DNA of 64,000 bases from JANQNX01 sp965601665 (GCA_965601665.1 OZ271833.1:2604001-2668000); one strand, 5' to 3'. Shown: positions 35,804 through 46,814, counted from the stretch's first letter. Numbers and translations are program-made. The notes: generated from the sequence alone by a model not told the origin.

Positions 35804-36103
35804 TTACCAGTTTTTTTCTGATTGCTTGACCAATAGTACCTTGCGGTATTGATCATGAATGTTTCGGCAACGTTCACCCAGTTCGGAGTTCTCATCAACG
35901 TTATCGACATAAAAACGAATTAGTGAACGTATTGGGCCTTCCATGTATAGATAATCGATGTTGCCATTGGCTGTCCTGGCAATTCGCTTCAGGTAACGCA
36001 GTAAAAACCACTCGGTTGAGTACGGTTCGACATCCTGTTGGTTGATTTCCTTTATATGTTCCAGCACATAAAGACGGAAATCACCAAAGTAGACTTTTTT
36101 CAT
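35804..36103 (-). CDS. Small cytoplasmic protein, unknown
   Basis: A 99-residue soluble protein with alternating charged and aromatic residues (FGDFRLYVLEHIKEI, PYSTEWFLLRYLKRIAR, MEGPIRSLIRFYVDNV). No signal peptide or known motif. It precedes the small membrane protein in the same orientation. A DNA/RNA or protein partner role is possible from its charge, but nothing more can be said. Confidence 0.6.
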   Translation of the reverse strand: MKKVYFGDFRLYVLEHIKEINQQDVEPYSTEWFLLRYLKRIARTANGNIDYLYMEGPIRSLIRFYVDNVDENSELGERCRNIHDQYRKVLLVKQSEKNW

Positions 36104-36162
36104 GCGGGTCCGGGGATAAGTTAACTGTCTTCATGTTAGCTGATCCCCGGGAAACAACACAA

Positions 36163-37062
36163 TCAGGTTCGGGTTACAACATCATCAACCTGTTGTAATG
36201 CAGCGATACGTTCTTCCAGCGGGGGGTGGCTCATGAAGAGTTTCTGGAAGTTGATCTTTTTCTCGCCAGTGATACCGAAAGCTGCCATTTCATCAGGCAG
36301 GTCACTGCTATTGCTGGCATTCTGCAGTCTGCGTAAGGCCGCGATCATTTTTTTGCGTCCGGCCAGGCTGGCGCCACCGGCATCGGCGCGATATTCGCGG
36401 TAGCGCGAAAACCACATGACGATCATGCTTGCGAGGATAGACAGGATCATCTGTACGAAGATCACACCGATCCAGTAGCCCGGTCCATAGCCACGCTCTA
36501 CCTTGAATACTATTTTATCAATCAGGTGACCGATGACACGGGAGAAGAAGATCACAAAGGTATTGACGACACCCTGAACCAGGGTCAGCGTTACCATGTC
36601 ACCGTTGGCGACGTGACTGATCTCATGCCCGAGTACGGCTTCAACTTCGTCCTGGTTCATGCTTTGTAACAGTCCTGTGCTCACCGCGACCAGCGCATCA
36701 TTGCGGTTCATGCCTGTTGCAAAGGCATTGGGTGCCGCTGAATTGAAAATGCCGACTTCCGGCATGCCGATACCGGCCTCGCGCGCCTGCTTTTCAACCG
36801 TGCTAACCAGCCACTGTTCCTGGGCATTTGACGGTGACTCAATCAACTGGACGCCCATGGAACGCTTGGCCATCCACTTTGACATAGCCAGCGATATCAG
36901 TGAGCCGCCCATGCCAAAGACGCCAGAAAATATGAGCAGGGCATTCAGGTTTAGCGAACCAGACTCTTCCAGCATACTGTCCACACCAAGCAGGCGCATG
37001 GTGATACTGAGTACCAGTATGATGGCCATGTTAGTTCCGAAAAACAGTAACAGTCTTAACAT
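36163..37062 (-). CDS. htpX: Membrane zinc metalloprotease HtpX
   Basis: A 299-residue M48 protease for membrane-protein quality control. Two N-terminal helices precede the catalytic site VLGHEISHVANGDMVTL (HEISH zinc motif), two more helices follow, and YREYRADAGGASLAG supplies the third zinc ligand. Length is typical. A monocistronic position suggests its own control; I see no obvious CpxR box. Confidence 0.97.
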   Translation of the reverse strand: MLRLLLFFGTNMAIILVLSITMRLLGVDSMLEESGSLNLNALLIFSGVFGMGGSLISLAMSKWMAKRSMGVQLIESPSNAQEQWLVSTVEKQAREAGIGMPEVGIFNSAAPNAFATGMNRNDALVAVSTGLLQSMNQDEVEAVLGHEISHVANGDMVTLTLVQGVVNTFVIFFSRVIGHLIDKIVFKVERGYGPGYWIGVIFVQMILSILASMIVMWFSRYREYRADAGGASLAGRKKMIAALRRLQNASNSSDLPDEMAAFGITGEKKINFQKLFMSHPPLEERIAALQQVDDVVTRT

Positions 37063-37121
37063 TGAAAACTACTCCGGATTATTATTTGATCAATATGGCG
37101 CCTGCGGGCGTGATTTCAAGA

Positions 37122-39602
37122 TCAGGCACGTCGTAATACCCGCATTGGCGATACCATTAATACACTGCGTGTGCCGTACAGGCCGGTGCCGATGACAATA
37201 ATGCTGCAGGCAAGCGGACCCACCAGCCAAATCCAGGGATTAACGATGACATCGATATTGAACACGTATTCCGCCAGCGCCATCTCGATAGCAGACGCAG
37301 CAAGCGACGACAACAGCCCGGTCACCAGGCCCAGGAAAAGAAATTCCGCTACCAGGCCTGACACGATTTGCTTCTGGTTGGCGCCCAGTGCGCGCATTAA
37401 CGCAGACTCATGCATGCGTTCATCATGTGTACTCTGTAGTGCCGCAAATAAAACGGTAATACCGGTAAGCAGGGTGAACAGGAACACGAACTCGATAGTA
37501 TTGACCACGTGTTCCATGATCATGCGCACCTGTTTGAGGATGGCATCGACATCAAACACGGTAATACTCGGAAACTGGCGGATCAGTTCAACAAACATAC
37601 CGCGCTTGTTGGCTGGCATGTAAAAACTACTGATAAAGGTTCCCGGATAATTTGCCAATGCCTCCGGATTGGTGACCACGAAAAAATTGACGTTAAATGA
37701 ATCCCATTCTACCCAGCGCAGGTTGCGGACTGTGCCTGTCATTGATTGACCACCGATCAGGTATGTCAGCGTGTCACCCGTTTTAATACCCAGTGTTTCA
37801 GCAATGCCCTGTTCTACCGAGAAATAATTTTCATCACGCTGTTGCGGCCACCATTGTCCGTTGACAAGTTCATTGTCGGATTGCATGTCTTCCAGATAGG
37901 ACAGGTTAAAATTTCGGGTTGCCAGTCGTTGTGCCCTGGGTGATTCGTAGTTATCTTCAATGACAGGTTGTCCATTAATACTGGTCAACCTGCCCCTGAT
38001 CATGGGGTACAGACCTATGTTGTCGTTAATGTGCTGTTGTAAATAGTCGCTGACTGAATCAATCTGGTCAGGTTGAATATTGATCAGGAAATAATTCGGC
38101 GTGTTTTCCGGTAAACGGTTCTGCCAGTTGGCGAGCAGGTCAGTACGCACCAGCGTCAGTAATAACATGACCGTGATTCCAATACCGATACCCACAACCT
38201 GTACCATGCTTTGTTGCGACCTTCTTATAACGTTAGCGAGGCCATAGCGTGCGGATAGTTTCAACGTCGGTTGCAGTCGGCGTAACCACGCAATTAACAG
38301 TTTCGCAGTCAGCCCCATGACAATTGCCGTCAGGAACAGGCCTCCCAGCGTGTAAAGGGTTAGAGCAAAATTGCCTGACTGCCATGGACTGAGCGCAACC
38401 AGTGCGATAATGGCCACCGCATAAACCAGGTAGTTGTTCATGGGCAGCGGCGTCAGATCACGACGCAATACGCGTAGTGGCGATACCCTGCGCAGACGAA
38501 GTAGCTGAGGTAATGCAAAGGCGAGTACTGTTACCAGGCTTGCGAGCAGACCATTAATGACGGGTTGCAGCGAAGGTGAAGGTAACGCCCGGTTCATGAT
38601 CCCGGCCATGAGCTGATGTAAGATTTCCTGTGCTACAAACCCGATCGCGCAACCGATTAAGCCTGCAATAAGTGCAAGCATAATCAACTGGTACAGGTAG
38701 ATCCGGATGATCTGGGCCTGCTGCATACCCATACAACGTAGTACGGCGCAGTTATCAAAATGCCGGGTGGCATAGCGATGTGCGGTCATGGCGATGGCCA
38801 TGCCAGCCAGTGCAATACTGACCAACGCCGCGAGGCCCAGAAATTGTTCAGCACGTTCAAGGGCCGAGCGTATCTCGGGTCGGGCATCCTTGATGCCGCG
38901 AACGCGCACGTTATCTGTAAATGAAATGCTGTTGCGGTATTGCTCAACCAGGTTGCTATCGCCGCCCAGTAACAGCCGATAACTCACACGACTACCGGGC
39001 AGGATGAGACCGGATTCGGGCAGGTCTTCGCGATTAAATAACAGTCTGGGTGCGATGTTAAACAAGTCACCACCGCGATCCGGCTCATAGGTGAGCACGC
39101 GCGTAAACCTGAGCGAGAGTGCGCCTAACTTCACCGTGTCACCGGGCTGAACCTGCAAGGCCTGGCTCAGACGGCTGTCCAGCCATGCCTCGCCACGACC
39201 GGGTATGCTTGCTGCCTTGTATTCCGCTTCAAATAACCCGTTGCTGATCCTGAGTTCACCACGTAACGGGTAGCGTTCGTCAACAGCTTTGACCTCGGCC
39301 AGCTCCATGTTGTCATCAACAACGACAACGCTACGAAAACTCTCGTTCCTGGAATAGGTGAGGCCCATGGCATCCGCACTAGCGGCAAAGCTATCCGGGA
39401 CAGGATTGGTTGAGCTTAAAACAAGGTCGGCTGCCAGCAATTCCGTAGCCTGTAACTCCGTGGCGCGACTGACCCGGTCGGTAAAAAAGCTGACCGATGT
39501 CAGGCACGCAACGGCAATTAATACGGCTATGCCAATTAAGCGCAATTCGCCTGATTTCCAGTCGCGTCGGAACGAGGTTAATGCAAACCTGAAACTGTTC
39601 AT
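37122..39602 (-). CDS. ABC transporter permease, YbbP/FtsX-like
   Basis: An 826-residue permease with the FtsX/MacB topology twice: an N-terminal helix, a large periplasmic region, three helices (about 260-370), two extra helices near 390-430, a second periplasmic region and three final helices. It is the membrane partner of the ATPase encoded just upstream (4-bp overlap). E. coli YbbAP is the best model; relatives move lipoproteins or act on envelope lipids instead of classic solutes. Confidence 0.93.
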   Translation of the reverse strand: MNSFRFALTSFRRDWKSGELRLIGIAVLIAVACLTSVSFFTDRVSRATELQATELLAADLVLSSTNPVPDSFAASADAMGLTYSRNESFRSVVVVDDNMELAEVKAVDERYPLRGELRISNGLFEAEYKAASIPGRGEAWLDSRLSQALQVQPGDTVKLGALSLRFTRVLTYEPDRGGDLFNIAPRLLFNREDLPESGLILPGSRVSYRLLLGGDSNLVEQYRNSISFTDNVRVRGIKDARPEIRSALERAEQFLGLAALVSIALAGMAIAMTAHRYATRHFDNCAVLRCMGMQQAQIIRIYLYQLIMLALIAGLIGCAIGFVAQEILHQLMAGIMNRALPSPSLQPVINGLLASLVTVLAFALPQLLRLRRVSPLRVLRRDLTPLPMNNYLVYAVAIIALVALSPWQSGNFALTLYTLGGLFLTAIVMGLTAKLLIAWLRRLQPTLKLSARYGLANVIRRSQQSMVQVVGIGIGITVMLLLTLVRTDLLANWQNRLPENTPNYFLINIQPDQIDSVSDYLQQHINDNIGLYPMIRGRLTSINGQPVIEDNYESPRAQRLATRNFNLSYLEDMQSDNELVNGQWWPQQRDENYFSVEQGIAETLGIKTGDTLTYLIGGQSMTGTVRNLRWVEWDSFNVNFFVVTNPEALANYPGTFISSFYMPANKRGMFVELIRQFPSITVFDVDAILKQVRMIMEHVVNTIEFVFLFTLLTGITVLFAALQSTHDERMHESALMRALGANQKQIVSGLVAEFLFLGLVTGLLSSLAASAIEMALAEYVFNIDVIVNPWIWLVGPLACSIIVIGTGLYGTRSVLMVSPMRVLRRA

Positions 39603-40285
39603 TTTGATTCAGCCAGGTGTCCACCCGACATGATCACCTGTCTGTCACAGTGTTCGGCGATGGAGGGGTCGTGTGTCACCATGATTAGCGTGGTGCCATT
39701 CTTGCCATTGAGATCGAATAGCAGTTCGATGATACGTCCTGCCGTTTTCTGGTCCAGATTACCGGTTGGTTCATCGGCAAACAGGATAGCTGGTTGTCCA
39801 CTAAAGGCACGGGCGATGGCCACGCGTTGTTGTTCACCACCGGATAGTTGATTCGGGTAATGGTGAATTCGTTCTTTCAGTCCTACCTGTTCCAGCTGTA
39901 GCCTCGCGATTCTGTCTGCATCCTTGTTACCGAGCAACTCCAGCGGCAAGGATGTATTTTCCAGCGCGGTAAGTCCCGGTAGCAGGTGAAATGACTGGAA
40001 AATAAACCCGACTGACTGGCTGCGAATACGTGCTCGACCATCTTCATCCAGTGTCGACAGGTCCTGTGAATCCAGGATGACGCGGCCTTCAGTCGGCATG
40101 TCGAGTCCGGCTAGCAGTCCCAGCAGCGTTGATTTGCCTGAACCGGAAACACCAACAATGGCTAAACTTTCTCCCTGTCTAACAGACAAATTTACATCGT
40201 TCAGGATCGTTAATGTGCCCTCAGGACTATTCACTTGCTTTCCAAGGTGTTCTGCTTGCACAATGTTTGAAGAGGTCTGGCTCAT
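39599..40285 (-). CDS. ybbA: ABC transporter ATPase YbbA
   Basis: A 228-residue LolD/MacB-type ATPase. Walker A is GVSGSGKST, the signature LSGGEQQRVAIARA, Walker B AILFADEPTGNLD and the H-loop VTHD. It pairs with the permease at 37122-39602. Its start codon shares three bases of CATG with the start of divergent tesA, so the two starts overlap. Confidence 0.96.
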   Translation of the reverse strand: MSQTSSNIVQAEHLGKQVNSPEGTLTILNDVNLSVRQGESLAIVGVSGSGKSTLLGLLAGLDMPTEGRVILDSQDLSTLDEDGRARIRSQSVGFIFQSFHLLPGLTALENTSLPLELLGNKDADRIARLQLEQVGLKERIHHYPNQLSGGEQQRVAIARAFSGQPAILFADEPTGNLDQKTAGRIIELLFDLNGKNGTTLIMVTHDPSIAEHCDRQVIMSGGHLAESK

Positions 40286-40913
40286 GTTCTACCGCACATT
40301 ATTAATTCTTTGTTTAACCGTTTTTGTTTACCCTCTGCAGGCTGCAGAGAGAACATTGTTGATTCTCGGTGATAGTTTGAGTGCCGCCTATGGTATTCCT
40401 GTCAGGGCTGGCTGGGTTTCACTGCTGGAACAACGTTTACAGGATCAAGGTTATGCCTTTAACGTAATCAACGCCAGCATCAGCGGTGAAACAACTGTCG
40501 GTGCATTGACCCGTCTGGACATAATCCTCGACACGCACCAACCCGATCTTGCCATCGTTGAACTGGGTGGCAATGATGGCTTACGTGGTTTTTCCTTTCG
40601 GGAAATTGAGCAAAACCTGTCCACGATAGTGCAACGATTGCAAGCCGGTAACAGCGATGTGCTACTCGTACCCATGCAGTTACCACCTAATTATGGACAG
40701 GTATATAACCAAAAGTTTCAGGGCGTTTACCAGCGGGTCGCCAATCAGCATGGCATCACCTTATCCCGATTCATACTCGATGATATCGCCCTTGATAACA
40801 AATTAATGCAGCCGGATGGCATTCATCCTGTCGCAAAGGCGCAGCCTATGATGCTGGATAACATCTGGCCGTCTCTGGAGACACTTATCACTGACGAACT
40901 TGCATTACAATGA
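40284..40913 (+). CDS. tesA: TesA-like multifunctional esterase/lysophospholipase
   Basis: A 209-residue periplasmic SGNH hydrolase with signal peptide (cleavage near LQAAE). GDSLSAAYG holds the catalytic Ser, ISGETTVGALTRL the oxyanion Gly, ELGGNDGLRG the Asn, and PDGIHPVA the Asp-His. E. coli TesA is an acyl-CoA thioesterase I, protease I and lysophospholipase L1 in one. The same frame is open further upstream, but the signal peptide fixes the start at 40284, overlapping the divergent ybbA start. It overlaps the Nudix gene by ATGA. Confidence 0.95.
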   Translation: MFYRTLLILCLTVFVYPLQAAERTLLILGDSLSAAYGIPVRAGWVSLLEQRLQDQGYAFNVINASISGETTVGALTRLDIILDTHQPDLAIVELGGNDGLRGFSFREIEQNLSTIVQRLQAGNSDVLLVPMQLPPNYGQVYNQKFQGVYQRVANQHGITLSRFILDDIALDNKLMQPDGIHPVAKAQPMMLDNIWPSLETLITDELALQ

Positions 40914-41488
40914 AATATTGTTGTTACTGCAGCGCTGAACTCATTTACGCGATTCCTGACGACGATAACAGGCATAGGTATATTTGCCAGAGTTGCAATG
41001 TCATTCATTATCAAAACCCCAAGGTGGTAGCAGGTTGTTTGCCAGTCTGGGAAAATAAAGTCTTGCTATGTAAGCGTGCTATTGAGCCACGCTCCGGATA
41101 CTGGACACTGCCGGCCGGGTTCATGGAACTGGGAGAAACGACGACTGAGGCAGCGCTGCGCGAAACCATGGAAGAGGCCAACGCACGCGTCGAGGTGGAA
41201 AGTCTGTTTGCCGTGTTTAACCTGCCCCATGTCGACCAGGTCTACATGATGTTCAAGAGCCGGTTGCTGGATAAAGACTTTTTCCCCGGGCAGGAAAGCC
41301 TGGATGTGCAGCTCTACAAGGAGGACGATATACCCTGGGACCGGCTGGCATTCAGAACCATTACCGAAACGTTGAAATATTATTTTGCCGACCGGCAATC
41401 CGGTGAATACAGGCAGCACACTGGTGATGTGACCAGGGTGAATGGTGCGTATGGATTTGTGCCGGGCCCGATGGAACTGGACGCCTGA
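40910..41488 (+). CDS. Nudix hydrolase with N-terminal zinc ribbon
   Basis: A 192-residue protein. Two Cys pairs near the start (YCCYCS and YICQSC) form a zinc ribbon, then comes the Nudix box G-x5-E-x7-RETMEEAN within TLPAGFMELGETT and the following helix. This architecture is the NudC-like/ADP-ribose-type Nudix found beside tesA in several proteobacteria; the substrate is probably an NAD-, ADP-ribose- or FAD-type nucleotide. It is coupled to tesA by a 4-bp overlap. Confidence 0.88.
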   Translation: MKYCCYCSAELIYAIPDDDNRHRYICQSCNVIHYQNPKVVAGCLPVWENKVLLCKRAIEPRSGYWTLPAGFMELGETTTEAALRETMEEANARVEVESLFAVFNLPHVDQVYMMFKSRLLDKDFFPGQESLDVQLYKEDDIPWDRLAFRTITETLKYYFADRQSGEYRQHTGDVTRVNGAYGFVPGPMELDA

Positions 41489-41489
41489 T

Positions 41490-41699
41490 TTATTCTGCAG
41501 TAACCCAGCGACCAAAACTACATTCGTAGCATTTGCCGTTGTTACTTACCCTCGCTCCAGTATCGAATTCCTGGTCATTCCAGTAGCACTTCTCATCCAT
41601 GTCACTCATCTGCACGGTTTCGTCATCACTATCCGGACCAAGGATTTCCGAGGTTTTTTTACTGCTATCGGGCGCTTCTACCGGCGTTGCATCGGCCAT
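41490..41699 (-). CDS. Small Cys-containing protein, unknown
   Basis: A 69-residue protein, starting at the ATG at 41699 that follows GGGGGAAAT. The N-terminal half is acidic and disordered; the C-terminal half has CYWNDQEFDTGARV and CYECSFGRWV, three Cys that could bind metal. The pattern recalls the DUF1496-type short domain, but I am not sure of that. It ends one base after the convergent Nudix stop. Confidence 0.55.
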   Translation of the reverse strand: MADATPVEAPDSSKKTSEILGPDSDDETVQMSDMDEKCYWNDQEFDTGARVSNNGKCYECSFGRWVTAE

Positions 41700-41782
41700 T
41701 AATATTTCCCCCATTGGCATTGAACCTTAATGGTAATGCCTGCAGCCTGTTTCTGCCAGTAACGCCGCAGTAAATGCTGTTC

Positions 41783-43420
41783 CTAGCGTAACTGGGCGAG
41801 GGCGGTAATAGCTTCCAGGATTTGCTTACTGGTGTGGGTACCTGTATTAAAGCGTGTATTGGCTTCGGCGTCTGTATTGTCAGCGCAACACAGGCAAATA
41901 AGGCCTGCATCATTCAACAGGTTTGCCGCACTGAGTATGTCGATATCCAACGTCGACTGTTGCAGGATGGCACAGGCATGTCCCATATCGAACAGGTGAC
42001 GCTCAACTTCCTTTGCTATAGCAACCGTATTGTCACCACTGATCCAGACCGAGATCGGTTGCTGACCAAAACGGGCGTGGCGTTCCTCTGCGGTGACCGG
42101 CTGGTACTCGGTCGTGCTGGTAGCGCCTATGATCATGCCCGCACCAACAGTGACATTGCTTATCCGGTCGATAATGATGAAGGCGCCTGTGTGCTTACAG
42201 ACACTATAGGAATCGAACACGGCGGGCGCATTTAAAGTGACCTCGCAATGACCAATCTCGTTTAATTGCAGTGCCCTGGCGTCGGATTCATCCAGTGAAT
42301 TGACGTCGATGCGGTGGTGTATACGTGCGACCGAGCCGGTCACTGACTTGGTGCCAATTTTTACAAAGTACTGCTTGCCGGGCATCATTGCCTCTTCGGT
42401 CATCCAGACGATCTTGGCATCAAAGCGATTACCCACGTGTGGCAGGTCATCACGATGGACGATCATGTCACCTCGACTGACATCGATCTCATCTGTCAGT
42501 GTCAGCGTAACTGCCATGGGCGGAAAAGCCTCGTCGATTTCACCTTCAAAAGTAACGATGGATTCAACGCTGCTCTGCTTGCCTGATGGCAGCACGGTAA
42601 TGTTATCTCCTTTCTTGATGATGCCGGCCGCGAGTGTGCCGCAATAACCACGAAAATCCAGGTTGGGTCGATTCACGTATTGCACCGGAAAACGCACATT
42701 GGCCAGGTTTTTATCATGACCGATCTCGACGCTTTCGAGGATTTCCATCAGTGGCTTCTCCGTATACCAGGTCATGTTGACACTGGAATTGACGACGTTA
42801 TCGCCTTTCAACGCCGAGATAGGAATGAAGTGCAGGTCGATACGGTCCAGCTTGGCAACAAAATCGAGATAATCCTGCTTGATCTTGTTGAACACGGCCT
42901 CGTCGAAATCGACCAGGTCCATTTTGTTCACGGCAACAATAATGTGCTTGATGCCCAGCAGTGACGAAATAATGGTATGGCGTCGGGTCTGGGTCTGCAC
43001 CCCATAGCGGGCGTCAATCAATATCACCGCCAGGTCGCAGGTAGATGCGCCGGTTGCCATGTTGCGCGTGTACTGCTCATGCCCTGGCGTATCGGCGATG
43101 ATGAATTTGCGCCTGGCGGTAGAGAAGTAACGGTAGGCAACGTCAATAGTAATACCTTGTTCACGTTCTGCCTGCAGTCCGTCGACCAGTAATGCCAGGT
43201 CTACATCATCGCCTGTTGTGCCCACCTTGGCGCTTTCGGATTTAATCGCTGCCAACTGGTCTTCATAAATCATTTTTGAATCATGCAGAAGGCGGCCAAT
43301 CAGCGTACTCTTGCCATCGTCAACACTGCCGCAGGTCAACATACGCAGCAGTTCTTTTTTCTCATGTTGTTCGAGATAGGCTTCTATATCAGTGGCTATG
43401 AGGTCAGACTGGTGTGACAT
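41783..43420 (-). CDS. cysN: Sulfate adenylyltransferase large subunit CysN with decayed APS-kinase tail
   Basis: About 545 residues, starting at the ATG at 43420 (AGGA ribosome site); the open frame further upstream overlaps cysD. The GTPase part is complete: GSVDDGKSTLIGRLL (P-loop), IADTPGHEQYTRN, VNKMDLVDF, then two beta-barrel domains. With CysD it makes adenosine 5'-phosphosulfate in sulfate assimilation. The last 90 residues look like a shortened APS kinase (VWISG, then AKEVERHLFDMG, then LLNDAGLICL), but the P-loop Gly-Lys-Ser is gone (GDNTVAIAKE), so this part should not bind ATP. Confidence 0.93.
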   Translation of the reverse strand: MSHQSDLIATDIEAYLEQHEKKELLRMLTCGSVDDGKSTLIGRLLHDSKMIYEDQLAAIKSESAKVGTTGDDVDLALLVDGLQAEREQGITIDVAYRYFSTARRKFIIADTPGHEQYTRNMATGASTCDLAVILIDARYGVQTQTRRHTIISSLLGIKHIIVAVNKMDLVDFDEAVFNKIKQDYLDFVAKLDRIDLHFIPISALKGDNVVNSSVNMTWYTEKPLMEILESVEIGHDKNLANVRFPVQYVNRPNLDFRGYCGTLAAGIIKKGDNITVLPSGKQSSVESIVTFEGEIDEAFPPMAVTLTLTDEIDVSRGDMIVHRDDLPHVGNRFDAKIVWMTEEAMMPGKQYFVKIGTKSVTGSVARIHHRIDVNSLDESDARALQLNEIGHCEVTLNAPAVFDSYSVCKHTGAFIIIDRISNVTVGAGMIIGATSTTEYQPVTAEERHARFGQQPISVWISGDNTVAIAKEVERHLFDMGHACAILQQSTLDIDILSAANLLNDAGLICLCCADNTDAEANTRFNTGTHTSKQILEAITALAQLR

Positions 43421-43448
43421 AAGTAGTTTTCCTGTTGCATCAGCAGGC

Positions 43449-44357
43449 TTAGAAGTAGCCTTCCTGTTTTTTCTTCTCCATTGAACCAGACTGGTCATAG
43501 TCAATCACGCGACCCTGGCGTTCGGAGGTTTTGGTTAATAGCATTTCCTGGATGATTTCCGGCAGCGTTGTTGCCTCTGATTCAACAGCACCGGTCAGCG
43601 GGTAGCAACCCAGGGTGCGAAAGCGCACCATTTTTTTCTCGACTACATCATCCGGGCCTAGCGGCATTCGGTCGTCGTCTACCATAATATAAACGCCATC
43701 GCGTTTAACGACCGGGCGTTTGGCGGCATAGTACAGCGGTACGATAGGTATGTTCTCCAGGTGGATATACTGCCAGATATCGAGCTCTGTCCAGTTCGAA
43801 AGCGGGAACACACGGATGCTCTCACCCTTGTCGACACGGCCATTATAAATGTTCCATAACTCGGGGCGCTGGTTCTTTGGGTCCCAGCGGTGGTTCCGAT
43901 CACGGAACGAATAGACACGTTCCTTGGCGCGGGATTTTTCCTCGTCGCGGCGGGCGCCACCAAAGGCGGCATCAAACTGGTACTTATCCAGTGCCTGTTT
44001 CAGTGCCTGGGTCTTCATAATATCGGTATGTTTACTGCTGCCATAGGTGAACGGATTCACGCCAGCTTTCACTCCTTCCTGGTTGGTATGTACCAGCAGT
44101 TCAAGGTTCAGCTCTTTGGCCAGGTTGTCGCGAAACGTGATCATGTCGCGGAATTTCCATGTGGTGTCCACGTGTAGTAACGGGAAAGGCAGCTTACCGG
44201 GATGAAAGGCCTTCAACGCCAGCTGCAGCATGACCGCCGAGTCCTTGCCGATAGAATACAGCATGACCGGGTTGTCGAATTCAGCCGCAACCTCGCGGAT
44301 GATATGAATACTCTCCGCCTCCAGTTCTTTCAGATGTGTAAGGTTGTATTGGCTCAT
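43449..44357 (-). CDS. cysD: Sulfate adenylyltransferase small subunit
   Basis: A 302-residue CysD of normal length. The PP-loop is LYSIGKDSAVMLQLA; LLHVDTTWKF, FGGARRDEEKSRAKER and FPLSNWTELDIWQYI follow. It carries the adenylyl-transfer site, driven by CysN GTP hydrolysis. First gene of the cysDN pair, 28 bp from cysN. No cysC or cysH is in the window. Confidence 0.97.
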   Translation of the reverse strand: MSQYNLTHLKELEAESIHIIREVAAEFDNPVMLYSIGKDSAVMLQLALKAFHPGKLPFPLLHVDTTWKFRDMITFRDNLAKELNLELLVHTNQEGVKAGVNPFTYGSSKHTDIMKTQALKQALDKYQFDAAFGGARRDEEKSRAKERVYSFRDRNHRWDPKNQRPELWNIYNGRVDKGESIRVFPLSNWTELDIWQYIHLENIPIVPLYYAAKRPVVKRDGVYIMVDDDRMPLGPDDVVEKKMVRFRTLGCYPLTGAVESEATTLPEIIQEMLLTKTSERQGRVIDYDQSGSMEKKKQEGYF

Positions 44358-44542
44358 GCTAGCTAGGTATTTGGCTTGATGATTGGCGAGGACAGCCCCG
44401 AAAGGCGCGGCATTATAGCAGAAGGCGTTAAAGCGGCCAGAAATAGATAGCTATTTACTTATAGCTTCCACTTATATAAACGCTGGCGGAATAGAAAAAT
44501 TGATCGGGTGTTGAAATTACCGGCGCCGTCCCCATTAAACGG

Positions 44543-44570
44543 TTGACATTAAAAACGGTTTGTCTATATT
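44543..44570 (+). promoter_or_regulatory. groESL sigma-70 promoter
   Basis: TTGACA (44543-44548) and TATATT (44565-44570) are 16 bp apart, an almost consensus vegetative promoter. The -10 box touches the first arm of the CIRCE element, so repressor binding would block it. I see no clear sigma-32-type box. Confidence 0.8.
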
Positions 44571-44596
44571 TAGCACTCGCAAATAAAGAGTGCTAA
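44570..44596. promoter_or_regulatory. CIRCE operator (HrcA site)
   Basis: TTAGCACTC-N9-GAGTGCTAA is a perfect match to the CIRCE inverted repeat bound by the heat-shock repressor HrcA. It lies directly downstream of and overlapping the groESL -10 box. hrcA itself is not in the window. Confidence 0.95.
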
Positions 44597-44653
44597 CAAA
44601 TCATGTTAGTTTATTATAAATCAATAGGTTAGGAATTTAGGAGGTCTACTTAA

Positions 44654-44941
44654 ATGAACATCCGACCATTACATGACCGTGTAATTGTTAAGCGCGTGGA
44701 AGAAGAAAAAACTTCTCCGGGCGGTATCGTTATTCCTGATTCAGCCGCCGAAAAGCCAATCCAGGGCGAAGTTGTTGCCGTTGGCAATGGCAAATTGCTG
44801 GATAGTGGCGAGCTGCGTGCGCTGGACATCAAGAAGGGTGACAAGGTCCTGTTCGGTAAATATTCAGGTACCGAAGTCAAGGTTAGCGGCGAAGATTATC
44901 TGGTGCTGCGCGAAGACGACATCATGGGTGTCATCGAATAA
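44654..44941 (+). CDS. groES: Co-chaperonin GroES
   Basis: A 95-residue GroES: MNIRPLHDRVIVKRVEEEK, the mobile loop KTSPGGIVIPDSAAEK, and the C-terminal LVLREDDIMGVIE. It caps the GroEL ring during folding. The ribosome site AGGAGG is strong. First gene of groESL, CIRCE-controlled, 46 bp before groEL. Confidence 0.98.
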   Translation: MNIRPLHDRVIVKRVEEEKTSPGGIVIPDSAAEKPIQGEVVAVGNGKLLDSGELRALDIKKGDKVLFGKYSGTEVKVSGEDYLVLREDDIMGVIE

Positions 44942-44987
44942 TCCACCTCTCTTTAATTATTCAAGATTACATATTTAGGAGAAAACA

Positions 44988-46724
<1,737 letters not shown>

Positions 46725-46814
46725 AATTAACGACTCAGCAGTAAGAGAACGATATTTGATAACAATTATCGGGAACGGCGATCCCTCCAAAAAATATCAG
46801 TAATTAATCTATGT

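Larger units (their letters stand above)
44358..44642. promoter_or_regulatory. Divergent regulatory region between cysD and groES
   Basis: This 285-bp region contains the groES promoter and CIRCE (listed separately) plus the cysD leader, for which I see no clear -10/-35 pair. No gene is recognised. The groES ribosome site AGGAGG lies at 44639-44644, just at the end. Confidence 0.6.

Noticed and set aside
40077..40283. Upstream extension of tesA
   Set aside because: It is antisense to ybbA and would place 69 residues before a clear signal peptide.
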